From: Galdieria partita
Lineage: Eukaryota; Rhodophyta; Bangiophyceae; Galdieriales; Galdieriaceae
DNA: 64,000 nucleotides
Direction: 5' to 3'
Assembly (NCBI GenBank): GCA_025991245.1
Contig: BQMJ01000029.1
Coordinates: 169,995-233,994, forward strand
A program made the translations under genes and the position numbers. Under the pieces are notes generated by a model. The model ran no database searches, was not told where the DNA came from, and saw only the letters and a list, made by a program, of their open reading frames with translations. Below, one piece after another: positions 53,001 through 64,000 of the stretch (position 1 is its first letter; each line of letters starts with the position of its first letter).

Positions 53001-53300
53001 AATTCTGTAAAAAGCCTGAGAAATACAAAGTATACAAACTGACAACTGTCCACGAAATTATGAATACATTGCTCATTTTAAACAGCGATTCTTTCAGCAT
53101 ATTAAATTACTTTACTGAGCAACATTCCTAGATATGCGCAAGATATTCCAGGATCTTCCTACGTTGCAAAGCAAAATTGAGCAAGAACTGAATATTTTAT
53201 TCTTGATGCCCTGTTTACTTGAACGATCGATCTTCATACTGGTGGGTACGGTTGCTGAAATTTTATTTTCGTAGAAGTCTAGCGTCCGTGAATTAATATA
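47037..53300. other. Subtelomeric gene desert, T-rich on the + strand
   Basis: More than 6 kb without a supported gene. Only short frames occur, none with a family signature. A possible coding scrap lies at 47350-47480 (KFVVGTFQGGLCLGCTDGAL, with a TAG six codons after its ATG), and a small membrane-type frame at 51921-52091 is listed separately. The + strand is visibly rich in T/G here (TTG, TTTG and GTTT runs). Confidence 0.6.
51921..52091 (+). CDS. Possible small membrane peptide, 56 residues
   Basis: An ATG frame encodes MTLYGVCTFDGIRRALQRHF followed by a hydrophobic run (SLIVICCLVSTSVAVVALL) and a short basic end. It would be a single-pass membrane peptide. There is no homolog I recognise, no neighbours and no splice evidence, so it may be chance or a remnant. 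Confidence 0.2.
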   Translation: MTLYGVCTFDGIRRALQRHFAQSLIVICCLVSTSVAVVALLPSVLKWIKLFLAMKI

Positions 53301-56300
53301 CGCTTAATTTCGTGATTAGTTAATTATACAAGAAGAACTCTAGCCAACATTTGGATTGTCATAATGATAAAAATGTCTGAAAGGCAAGGAATTTTTTCTA
53401 TTCAATTGATAATAAAAAATGTACACGACACGTAATTTCTTTTATAGACAAATTAACTTGTCATTTATATACAAACGAGAAAGAATTTTAGCCAAGAAAG
53501 AAAGACAAACACCAACTGTAATACACAGCACAAAAAAAGACCATTATAGAAGAAAAATACAATTGATAATATCTAAGAAATCGAATCTTGGCAATCTGGA
53601 TATGCTTTAACAAAATCCAGGAGAGGCGAGAAACTCAACGTTTAGCCACTTTGAGTCACAAAAGTTTAAACAGAGAGACTTCAAAGGATCAACGCAAATT
53701 TTTAAAAAAAGGCAAAGACTAGAATTGACCATTCAAGGTTTACCAATCAGCCAATCAGAATTATTCATAATTGGACAGAGCTGGGGCAAATGCAGTAGAG
53801 CTATCACCCAACGCCAAAAAAAGAAAGTTCTCGTATCGCTTCATAAGAAAAAATTTATTATGAAGAACAACTATACAAAAATTCTTCTAAGACCAGAGAT
53901 TAAAAGAAAAGTCTCAAACAACCCAATATCAATCAAAACGATAAATAGAGATGCAAGACAATCGACATGAGAAGCTTTATTTATCACAGAAACTTATTGA
54001 AGACAAAATGTACTTGTGAGAGTTTTACATAGAATATTCAATTGAAGAGAAAAGGAAAACCAAAAATTTCTGGCAACAACAATATTAGCTCAAAACAAAC
54101 TACTCTGCCAAAACAAGGACAAACACAATCAAATTGCTAAATTACAGGAAGTCTAGGAGAAGAAGAAGTTTACGAATTTTTATATAACCCAGTGGCGAAT
54201 TAAAACAATTAGGAAAACATATAAAAGCGGACCATACAAAAAGTTCGGAATAAAATACATTAAAACTATAAAGTTGTCTATAATGCACAATGCTGAAATC
54301 ATTTCCAGTTGCACTGTGATGTGAAAGAGAAAAAAAATAGCAGAAAGACACCTACAGGATTAGCTAGAAAAACTACATATTCAAAAACTATTTACACTCA
54401 ATAAGAAGGAATGCAATTTTACAATGAAACCTCTATTCTTTACCAGCGATTAAATTAGAAAGTGATATCTGTGAAAACAATTGTAGCAAATAGTATATAG
54501 AACCTTAGTAGATTGTGTTGCAAATGAAAAACTTGTTGAATTGTAGATTTTACTAGGCTGAATTAGAATCCAAGCTGGGTCGTTGGGAAATCCAGTAAGA
54601 AGCTATTTGAGTTCACATGAGGGTTCATTGATTCATTTCCCCTCACTTTCCTCTATTGCCTTTTGGTAGTCATGGGCTGTGTTTTGTTCTACGTAGCCAA
54701 TTCTCGACAAAATTCAAAAATTTTTCGAAATTTTTTTACAGCAGATATCTGTGGAAAAAAATTTGTAGAGAATGAATTGTATATACTAATTTGTGTTTTT
54801 TTGTTTCATATGAACTTTTTCACGATTAGCCAAGAGTAAGCTCCAACTGTCTAAAAAATGGCTAGAGTGCCATTTATTTGTAAATATAAAAATAATTAGT
54901 GGTCAAAATCAACAGAAATGGAGGAGTAAAAGAATCGAACTTACCAAGCTCTTCTTTCATACTCCATTGTCCTCTGGAAAAGTTGAGGAAAGACCGACGA
55001 TTGATTCAAAATCTCTATGGTGCATTTTTGCATACATGACATAGTTGGAAATTCTTGAGCCAGTTTGCAAGTACACTAGAATATTTACAAGCAGAGCTTC
55101 TCCTGCAGTGTCTCAAATACCACAGTATTTCAAGTTGAGCCGTTAACAAAGGCTGCTAGTCTCAAACTTGCTCTTGCTCCCTATTAAAACGTAGAAATGA
55201 ATATTTACCTCAGTAGAAGGCATTCATTTAATTTCTATTCGCCAAGTGCCAATTTAAACGCTAGATAAATATGAAAAGCAAAACGCATTGAAATTTCTTA
55301 TGGTAATCATGGAAGAAATAGAATTTCGATTGGAGGACTTCCCAAACAAAGAGTTTCAAGTAGAAAATTCTAGAGAAAAGAGCTAGGAAGAAACCAAAAT
55401 ATTATGCAATGCATACTAAAAGACTAAAAAAAGTATTCAAAGATAAGAATACAAAGAATAACAAATTGATTGTAGAGAAAAAGAGTGAAAGTGCAATATG
55501 ACCAATAAGGAAAAATGCCACGCAGTGATATAATCTTCTAATAGTAATCGCGCAAAGTATTGACCAGGTAGACATAAAGCAAGAAGAAAGAGGAAGAACA
55601 GCAGACATTATGGAATATTAATGTTGTCATTGTTAACTGCTTCTTTCAATTGAAAGCCTTTTTTATGGCATATGTATGGTATGGCTTAGATTTGGTTCAA
55701 TATGTATACCATCAGCAAAGTAGCATTATGGTATACAAAGATACTCACAGAATGAAATAAGGAGTATACAATGATCATAAGAAAATAAAACCCTGCTTTG
55801 CCAAATTGCTAAGTGATAGATAGGACAATATAAGAAAAAAATAGGGCGAAACAAGGTAGATCACTGTCGGCGAATCGAGAAAGACTCTGATACAGTAGAT
55901 GGTAAATAGTACTGTTGCAAAAAACGGAAAGCGGAGCCAATTTAGTTTTGCAACATTTCAAGTAAATAATGAACTATGTTAGCTCCAAACAAATGAAAAC
56001 GTTCCCCCAAAACAAGTACTAGAGAAAATTCATGATCAGTCAAAAGCGGTACAAGTGCACGAGTATATTAGGGGATGAAGATTTCATAGGCGAAGATGAA
56101 CTGACACGAATGGATCAACAAACAAAACAAAACTTAAACACTACCCAACATGAAAGCAACAAGGTAAGTTAAAATATTTGAATTATTAAACAATTCTTGG
56201 CTTCATAACATTGGTTTCACTAGAATATAATTCGTTGAAGGAAAGCACATGACGTATGTCAGAGGACACTAGACGATTCTTTTTTTATTAGACCTTTGTA

Positions 56301-59000
56301 GCGTTTCTTTCTTTCGTACACATATAGACTAATAACTGAACAATACAGATAGCGATTTTGAAAATAACCCATAGAGAAAAGAAAGACAGCAAGAGAAATA
56401 GAATCTCTAGAAAGTTGAAGAATTCTCATATACTGCTTGTCATTATTGAATAAGTATCTCTAATTCTTCTCTTGAGCGGACATTAGTCGACAATGCAAAA
56501 GATAGTAAGAAGTAGTATCCAAATGCATGTTCATAAAAGAACCTACCATATTCTCAGTCGTAAACAATTCAATACTTTTGTCAAATTGAAATACTCAAAA
56601 GAAATTCTATATATTTTAGGAGAGAAACAAGAACACCAGGATGATTTCAAAGCACAAGAATAAAAATACAACAAACTCATGGAGTAAAAGTGCTCTTGAG
56701 AGATATGTTTCTCTTCAAGCTGTCATTCAAATCATAGTCAAACTGACATAAAGCATATAATATCGAAGATGCTACAGACAAACGTTGAACTTTTGTGGCT
56801 AGATTGCAAACTGTTCAATTCATTTGAGGCTTTTTTATGGAAAAGGCGTGGCTTGCTTTGTCTTCATTATATATACCAACAGTACAATTCGTGTACAATA
56901 TTATGCCAATCAACATAAAATAGAACAAAATGGATCCAGTTACCATAAGAAAGCAAAAAAATTCTTTTTACAAAAAAGGTGTCTGATAAAAGATACCCCA
57001 TAGTAAAAACCAACAGTTGCACGATTCTACTTTTCGAAAAACTGTCGCTTTTCAATATCGAAAACGACTATATTGAAACAAGCCATGCAATACGTTAACT
57101 GTAAAACTTACAAGATTTAGATTTCGCTATATATCAAATTCATAGCCAAATTGCTCAGCTCCCCCCAAAAATTAAAAACTTTAATAAAAGTGAAACAAAT
57201 GGAACAATTGGATATCGCTTACATGCAATACAAATACAACTGTGGGGATGATTCCCAAAAGATTTCAAGGGAAGAATTACTTTGTCACTCGAGGTAAATT
57301 AGCAAATTCACAAAAATCTTCGAGAATGTTGACACAATTTCACATATATGTAGCCCAATCTAAACCACTTAACTTTGTATTCTACTAGATTCTTTTACGA
57401 CGATATAGTGAATGACGAAAAACACATGCCTTTTAGAAAAAGGAATGAAAAGTCGTGTCTTTTCAAATAAAAAATTTAACTGTTTTTTGTAAAATTATCT
57501 ACGTTTCATTAGAAGAGCTAGAAAAATGTCGTCTCGAATAGAGTCTATAGAAAAAGAAAGAATTTAATAAGGTCGGCCCATGAAAAAATTGAAGAATTTC
57601 AATGCATAACTTGTCTTTTATGGCATCAGTATTCCTAGCTGTTCTCAGGGGTAGACAGTGGTGATAATGCGATATTTAGTAAAAAGAAAAGTAGAACAAA
57701 TTTGCATATAAAGAAGATCATTGTATTCTCACCTCGAACAGTTTAGTACATAGGTGAAATAAAACCTAGAAAAGCTTCATTACACATTCAAGGATTATAA
57801 TACAGAAACCACAAAAGGAACAAAGATAGTAGTACTAGAAGAGAAAGGATAAAGAAAATCAATGTTTTGAAATGTGAACAAAGAGCCTAAACGATGATTG
57901 AATCTTCTAATTCAATCATTCTTATAAAATAACGATAGAACAAAAATCTATGGCATAAGAGTCCGCACATGAAAAACCAACAAATTGATTCGGAGTTTGA
58001 CAATGTTGAGAATAGATAAAAGGCGGCCCGAAAAGTTTACCAAAATACAAAGTTTTGATTTTGAAAATCCAAGAATACCATAAGCATTGTTCATATTTTG
58101 CTAAATATGTATAGCGACACAATATTTCAAGTTAAGTGTACTCACAGATTGAAACAAGCAGAACCTTTAGGCCGTTAGAAAGTAAAAACTACCTACCAAT
58201 TGTTTACATTTTCAATAACACTGCAACGTAGAATACAATAAAGTGACCAAAAAACACTACTTAAATTTTGCTATCTAAGACAGATATTTCAAGACGATTT
58301 TCATAGGGCAAGGTTCAACCATAGAGGTCTTGGTGAAACGATCGAAACAGAAGTTTCGACACTAACCAAATTGAACTATTATTATTATGTATGCACTGAA
58401 GATAGCAACGATCTTAATAAGAAACATCAATAAAGAAATATCAATATCGTTACTAAGTAATACCCATACACACTAATATGAAAAGAGAAATTTGTGAGAA
58501 ACATTACTGTGTCATTAATGCGTAAAAAAAGTTCAAGAATTTATAAAATTTATGACAATATTAAAAGAAAAAGATTTCAGCAGTTCAGTTTCAGTTCTAT
58601 TATATTGGCATTATGGAAAGATATTGAAGAGAAGTTTACGCAATACATCAAAGGGGAATTGGCAATCCTTGCATTATAAGGGCTACACTTGTTTCTAGAG
58701 TTTATCAAAGGAACAATACAAATACTAATTTTATAAGGAAGCCATAGAATAATAAGCATTTAGAGAAATAGAAACTTAAGAATACATTGAAGACTTTCCA
58801 TATACCACATGTTTCTCACATCATCAGTACCTTAAACCAGTTCTCGTCCTTCAGATATTTGTCGATCGTGAAAAATGAAGTAAAAGAGTTATAGCGAACT
58901 GCTCACAGAGAAGAAAAATACAATACTTTTGATGAAAGTGAATTTAGTAACTATACCACATTGAAATACAGAAGAAAAAATATTTTTTTTTCTCATTGGA
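53301..59000. other. Subtelomeric gene desert, A-rich on the + strand
   Basis: About 5.7 kb without a supported gene; the + strand is strongly A-rich with many AAA/AAAA runs, opposite to the region before 53.3 kb. The one coding-like item is a 44-codon ATG frame at 56032-56163 followed by a GTAAGT donor, listed separately. Confidence 0.6.
56032..56238 (+). CDS. Doubtful spliced mini-ORF or first-exon relic
   Basis: ATG 56032 opens 44 codons (start MISQKRYKCTSILGDEDFIG, polar and charged) ending exactly at AAG|GTAAGT. A CACTAG acceptor at 56221-56223 closes a 60 nt intron of normal size, and the next exon adds NIIR and a TGA at 56236-56238. Result: 48 residues, no family. The good donor and intron length argue for a real or former exon, but in A-rich sequence chance is likely. 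Confidence 0.2.
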
Positions 59001-60720
59001 GGAAAAGTAGTACAAAGAAGGGACAATCCTTGAAAACAACAATGAAAGCAGTAAAAAACAAAGAAATGAAAATGTTAGTAGTGTCAGATTGCTCTACTGT
59101 TGCAACGACTTGTTCACGTACATGCTCGCGTCTTAGATTTATGACACCAAAAGGGTACCATTCAAACGAATCACTTAAATTCTCGAAACAATACAAAAGA
59201 AGCAAAGATTTGTGAACTCCAAAAAAAATTTGAACTAAACAAAGAATGTAACAACTAAGTCTAGTTTCCAATCCAAAAAAAGCTTGAACAAAGTGCAATT
59301 GAAAGGAAAAAAGACTTGGTCAGTAGCACAACGAGCATAAAAAACGAAACAATACGTAACTATTCTTTAGCAAAAAATAAGAAACCAGACATAAACAATT
59401 TACTCTGCCCACTCCTACTTTGAGACTACTAGAGTGCAACGAATTGAAAAACTAGGAATGTCCTGAATGAAAGTAATAAGCATTTTCTCCCTATTTCCGT
59501 TTTATTAGGCTTCATTAGGGCATCATTTCTAGTTAAATATGCATATTTACATAGAAGTCCAAATACTATAGGAAGGTATTAACAGGGTCAATCAAGGTAA
59601 ATCCATCCATTACCAGAAACCAAAAGGATCTTACACCAAATAGATTTGGCACAAATACGACAAAGCAAAAATAACATAATGTGAAAGATCCATAAATTCA
59701 CTGTGCCACTCGGTCAATCAAGTGCGACGGTAATAATGCTAACAACAAGAAAAAGGAACCATTGAAGAAAAATGCTCACAATTTCTAAAAGCTCAGAATT
59801 TCGAATTACTGCGAAGCAACAGAGAAATTCCTTAAAAAGGCTTTAAAAAATAGCATCTTAAAATTTTCAATAAATTCCCAGGTTTTCCAGTAACAAACAA
59901 AAAATACAAACGTACACAAAGATAGCTCACAAGGCAAGTCATTTCATCACTGGCAAAACAAGCAGCACAGTTTGAGAATAATTATTTTCACCAGACTAAA
60001 AGAAAAAGTAAAGGCGTTGGTAGAACCAATTCACTTTCTTTCTCTAATGCATTGTGATGACCGAGAACCTAATAAATTTTCAAATGCGGATGTTTTGGTC
60101 CAGGGCAGTGGGAGCTTTTTTATCAGGGTTTAATAAGTCTTATTAAGGTTTATTGCTGTTTTTAACCAACGTCACATACTATAGAAAAATATTAACAGGA
60201 TAAATGAAGGCATATTCATCCATTATAAGAAAGCTCGAGTATCCCTTACACAACAAATAAGGCTTGAACGAAGAACAAAGAAAACTGATATGTAATAAAA
60301 GCTTTAAAAATTCATTTACAACTTGGTCAATGAAAGACGACAATGTCAAAATAACAGTTACTACAAAAAAATTGGATTTAAGCAAATCGCTTAAAATTTT
60401 CAATCAATACAAGACAACAGAAAAATGCCTAAACACAAAAGGACAACCACTGATTTAAAGTAAAATGTAAACATTCTCTTTACGTTTGAAGCATTCTCGC
60501 AATAAAACTCAAAAAGAAACAAAACCAAAAAGAGCTCATAAAAGAAGCCACATCGTCATCTTTAAAATACTCATAAAAAATTTGCGACATAATTGATTAT
60601 ACTAGAAGCAAGGGTAAAAAGATAGATAGAATTAAGGGGCTTCTCTAATGCCATTCATGGAAAAGAAAAATGAGTGACTTGCAAAATATGTGCAGCCTGG
60701 CAGAAGGAAGCATCATTTTA
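59000..60720. repeat. Subtelomeric repeat, copy A (about 1.72 kb)
   Basis: Long diverged identity with 60720-62420 at a spacing of about 1.69-1.74 kb: anchors include GAAGGGACAATCCTTGAAAA at about 59017 and 60738, the TTTTATTAGGCTT stretch at about 59502 and 61217, CAAAAGGATCTTA at about 59621 and 61349, and AGTAAAGG with CACTTTCTTTCT at about 60008 and 61740. Internal AGGGTTTAATAAG resembles the telomere unit. This copy looks complete. Confidence 0.8.
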
Positions 60721-62420
60721 GAAAAGTAGTAAAAAGAAGGGACAATCCTTGAAAACAACGATGAAAACAGCAAAAAACAAAGAAATGAAATTGTTAATAG
60801 TGACAGATTGCTCAATTGTCGCGATGAGTTGTTCGCGTACAATGCTGGAGCCTTAGACTAACGTCAACAGAAGGATACCATTTGAACGAACCACCTAAAA
60901 TCTCAAAACAATACAAAAGAAGCAGAAGAGTGTGAACTCCAAAAAAATTTGAACTAAAAGAGGAATCTAAAAAATAACTCCAGTTTCAAATCCAATAAAA
61001 AATAGACAAATGTAACAGACAGGAAACCAAACTTGGTCAGTAGCCCAACAAGCATAAAAAATAAAAAAATAAAAAAAGTGACCATTCTTTGGCAAAGAAC
61101 ATAAATAAGAAAACAGACATAAACAATTTACTCTGCCCATTCCTACTTTGAGACTACTAGAGCGCAATAAATTGAAAAACTAGATATGCCCTGACTGAAA
61201 GCAATAAGCAATTTTTCCTCGTTTTGGTTTTATTAGGCTTGATTAGAGTATAATTTCAAGTTGATTATGCAAATTTACCTAAACGTTCAAATACTGTAAA
61301 AAGATATTAAAAGGGTGAATCAAGGTAAATTCATCCAATATAATAAACCAAAAGGATCTTAAACTAAATAAATTCGGCACAAATACCACACAAAGCAAAA
61401 TATCATAATGTGAAAAAAATCCATAAATTTACTGTGTCACTCGGTCAATCAAGAACGACGGTAATGATGCTAGTAACAACAAAAGGAAACCATTCAAGAA
61501 AAATGTTCATAATTTCTAGAAAGCCCAAAATTTCGAATTACTGCGAAGCAACAGAGAAACTCCTTAATTAGAAAGGGCCTTGAACTAAAAGTAGCATTCT
61601 AAAATTTTACCTAACTACCCGCAGTAAACAACAAATACAAACATACGCAGAAATAGCCCACAAGGCAATTCATTTCATCTCTGGCAAAAAAAGCGGAACA
61701 GTTTGAGAATTCCTTACTTTTACGAAACTAAAAGCAAAAGTAAAGGTCTTGATAGAACCGATTCGCTTTCTTTCTCCAATGCAATTAGATGACCAAGACC
61801 TTGATAAATGTTCAAATGCGAATGGTCTAGTACAGGGCAATGGGAATTTTTCTTATCAGGCTTACTAAGTTACATTACTTTTTCTTATGAAAAAACACAT
61901 ACCCTAGAAAGATATTAACAGGATGAATAAAAGAACATTCAAACTACATTGGATGAATTTGGCTTCAATAAAAAAAAAAGAGAAAAGGTCGGTAATTAAA
62001 GATTTAATAATTTGCTGTAAATTTTGTCAATAATAGAGGAAGGTAATAAGGCTAAAATCAACCAAAAACATTTTCCTTGAAGAAAACCGCTTAAATTTTA
62101 AAATCAACACAACAGAACAGAAAAATGCCTGAACAAAAGAAGGACGATCACTAATTAAAGATAAAATGGAAACATTTTCCTTAGGGATTCAATTGTTCAC
62201 GCAGTAAAACTCCAATGCATAAACAAAACGAAGCACACAACAAAAGTCATATGGCCATTCAAAAAACTCTTATAAAATTTTGCTACATAAATTAATTATA
62301 CTAGAAGTAAATATAAAACGATTGATAGAATTAAAGGACTTTCTTCTCTGATGCATTCAATAGAAAAGTGAATCGTAAAATATGTGTAGCCTGGCAAAGA
62401 AGAGTATGCATTTTTCTTTC
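60720..62420. repeat. Subtelomeric repeat, copy B (about 1.7 kb)
   Basis: Second diverged copy of the same unit, collinear with copy A, with many point changes and small indels. It ends in AAAATATGTGTAGCCTGGC and then runs into a degenerate telomere-like stretch (62420-62490). Confidence 0.8.
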
Positions 62421-62489
62421 TTATTCGAGTTTTACTGAGGTTTTACAATGCGGTCTAGTTATGGTTTACTATTAGGTCTTGGTAGGGAA

Positions 62490-63420
62490 TACCTAAACTC
62501 AAAAAGGCCTCAAAAAAATAGCATCTCAAAATTTTCCCTAAATTTCCAGGTTTTCCCGTGATCCACAACAAATACAAAAATACGCAGAAATAGCTCAAGG
62601 CTAGTCATTTGATCGCTGGCAAAACAAGAAACACAGTTTTGAGAATTAATTACTTTCACCAGACTAAAAGCAAAAGTAAAGGACTTGGTAGAAGACCAAT
62701 TCACTTTCTTTCTTTAATGCATTGTGATGACAGAAAACCTAATAAATCTTCAAATGCGGATGTTTTGGTACAGGGCAATGGGAACTTTCTTATCAGGGTT
62801 TATTAAGTTTTATTAAGGTATATTACTATTTTTATCCAAAGTCACATACTACAGAAAAATATTACCTGGATGAATAAAGGAACATTCATCCATAATAAGA
62901 AAGCTCGAGGATCCTTTACACAATATATAGGGCTATAACTAAGAACGAAGAAAAACGATGTGTAATAAACGCTTTAATAATTTGATTTACAACATAGTCA
63001 ATAAAAGGCGACAATGAAAAAGTAACAGTTACTAAAAAAAAATGCATTTAAGCGAATCGCTTAAAATTTTTAATCAACACAAACCAACAGAAAAGTACCT
63101 AAACAAAAAGGGACAACCACTGATCAAAAGAAAAGTGCAAACAATTTCTTTTCAATTTCAGTAATCTCGCAAGAAGACTCAAATAAAAACATAACCAAAA
63201 AGAACCAATAAAAGAAGTCACAACGTCATCTTCAAAATACCCATAAAAATTTGCGACAAAGCTGATTACATTAGAAGCAAGGAGAAAAAGCTTGATAAAA
63301 TTAAGAGGGTCCTCGAATGCATATAAGAAAAAAAAGCTAAATGAATTGCAAAATATGTGTAGTCTGGCCGAACGGAGTATGCATTTTTCCTTCTTATTCA
63401 GATTTTACTGAGGGTTTACG
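62490..63420. repeat. Subtelomeric repeat, copy C, 5'-truncated
   Basis: This copy starts in mid-unit, equivalent to about 59830 of copy A (shared AAAAAGGC...AAAAAATAGCATCT and CCAGGTTTTCC), and follows it to the unit end at about 63390. About 830 bases of the unit's first half are missing. The end passes straight into the telomere array. Confidence 0.8.
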
Positions 63421-64000
63421 GTCTACTTATGGTTTACTATTAGGGTTTATTAGGGGTTATTAAGGAATACTTGGGTCTATTAAGGGTTTATTAGGGTTTA
63501 TTAGGGTTTATTAGGGTTTATTAGGGTTTATTTAGGGTTTATTAGGGTTTATTTAGGGTTTATTAGGGTTTATTAGGGTTTATTAGGGTTTATTAGGGTT
63601 TATTAGGGTTTATTTAGGGTTTATTTAGGGTTTATTTAGGGTTTATTTAGGGTTTATTTAGGGTTTATTAGGGTTTATTAGGGTTTATTAGGGTTTATTA
63701 GGGTTTATTAGGGTTTATTTAGGGTTTATTTAGGGTTTATTAGGGTTTATTAGGGTTTATTAGGGTTTATTAGGGTTTATTAGGGTTTATTAGGGTTTAT
63801 TAGGGTTTATTAGGGTTTATTAGGGTTTATTAGGGTTTATTAGGGTTTATTAGGGTTTATTAGGGTTTATTAGGGTTTATTAGGGTTATTAGGGTTATTA
63901 GGGTTTATTAGGGTTTATTAGGGTTTATTTGGGGTATTTAGGGTTTATTAGGGTTTATTTAGGGTTTATTAGGGTTTATTAGGGTTTATTAGGGTTTATT
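63421..64000 (+). repeat. Telomere repeat array, TTTATTAGGG with TTTATTTAGGG variants
   Basis: From about 63480 the sequence is an almost perfect head-to-tail array of the 10-mer TTTATTAGGG, mixed with clusters of the 11-mer TTTATTTAGGG, two 9-mers TTATTAGGG near 63880-63900, and one imperfect unit near 63930. The first 60 bases are degenerate. The G-rich strand runs 5' to 3' toward the window end, the correct polarity for a right-hand chromosome end. The array is still running at base 64000. Confidence 0.97.

Noticed and set aside
1-64000. tRNA genes, rRNA genes and CRISPR arrays
   Set aside because: I looked for tRNA B-box-like GGTTCGA..CC with a foldable partner and found only matches inside coding genes or without a cloverleaf; no rRNA or spaced direct repeats of CRISPR type are present. 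A tRNA with introns could be missed by eye.

Overview
The window is the right-hand end of a nuclear chromosome from a photosynthetic eukaryote, most likely a unicellular red alga of the Galdieria type. This rests on four observations: a gene-dense arm, short spliceosomal introns (mostly about 45-60 nt, GTAAGT/GTATGT donors), a nuclear gene for plastid geranylgeranyl reductase plus a plastid-type 20 kDa double chaperonin, and a terminal array of TTTATTAGGG/TTTATTTAGGG telomere repeats. The species call is an inference; eukaryotic nuclear origin and photosynthesis are well supported.

Layout. 1-41.2 kb is a compact housekeeping arm with about 28 genes on both strands, often tail-to-tail or head-to-head with only 3-200 bp between them. 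It holds RIO1 (partial), a double glycosyltransferase, a CCDC97-like protein, NADH-cytochrome b5 reductase, WDR83, an SDP1-type lipase, an IGHMBP2-type helicase, histidyl-tRNA synthetase, SEC31, an unknown membrane protein, HRD1, an ABHD/YheT hydrolase, PSMB3, a TadA-type deaminase, a DUF815 AAA+ protein, NOB1, ribosomal protein S9, CHLP, an RBM34/Nop12 protein, organellar-type uS11, ZNHIT3, two bZIP factors, LSM8, FAM32A and CPN20, plus two unrecognised genes. Most multi-exon models below were assembled by hand from reading frame, family conservation and splice-site phase.

41.2-47.0 kb is a transition zone: a decayed multi-exon gene full of in-frame stops, then an intact 905-residue P-loop ATPase resembling the large ATPase families reported in Galdieria. 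47.0-58.9 kb is a subtelomeric gene desert with only tiny, doubtful reading frames and a clear change of strand composition near 53.3 kb (T-rich to A-rich on the + strand). 59.0-63.4 kb holds about two and a half diverged copies of a roughly 1.7 kb subtelomeric repeat, and 63.42-64.0 kb is the telomere itself.

How the genes relate. Several products act in shared processes: late 40S subunit maturation and small-subunit proteins (RIO1, NOB1, S9), splicing (CCDC97, WDR83, LSM8, FAM32A), the early secretory/ER system (SEC31, HRD1), plastid function (CHLP, CPN20, perhaps TADA) and translation (HARS, TADA, uS11). This looks like ordinary dense gene packing rather than operons, though two head-to-head pairs have start codons only about 15 bp apart. 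I did not recognise a clearly new multi-gene system. The most unusual signals are the decayed gene, the repeat/telomere structure, the ATPase next to the telomere and one orphan membrane protein.
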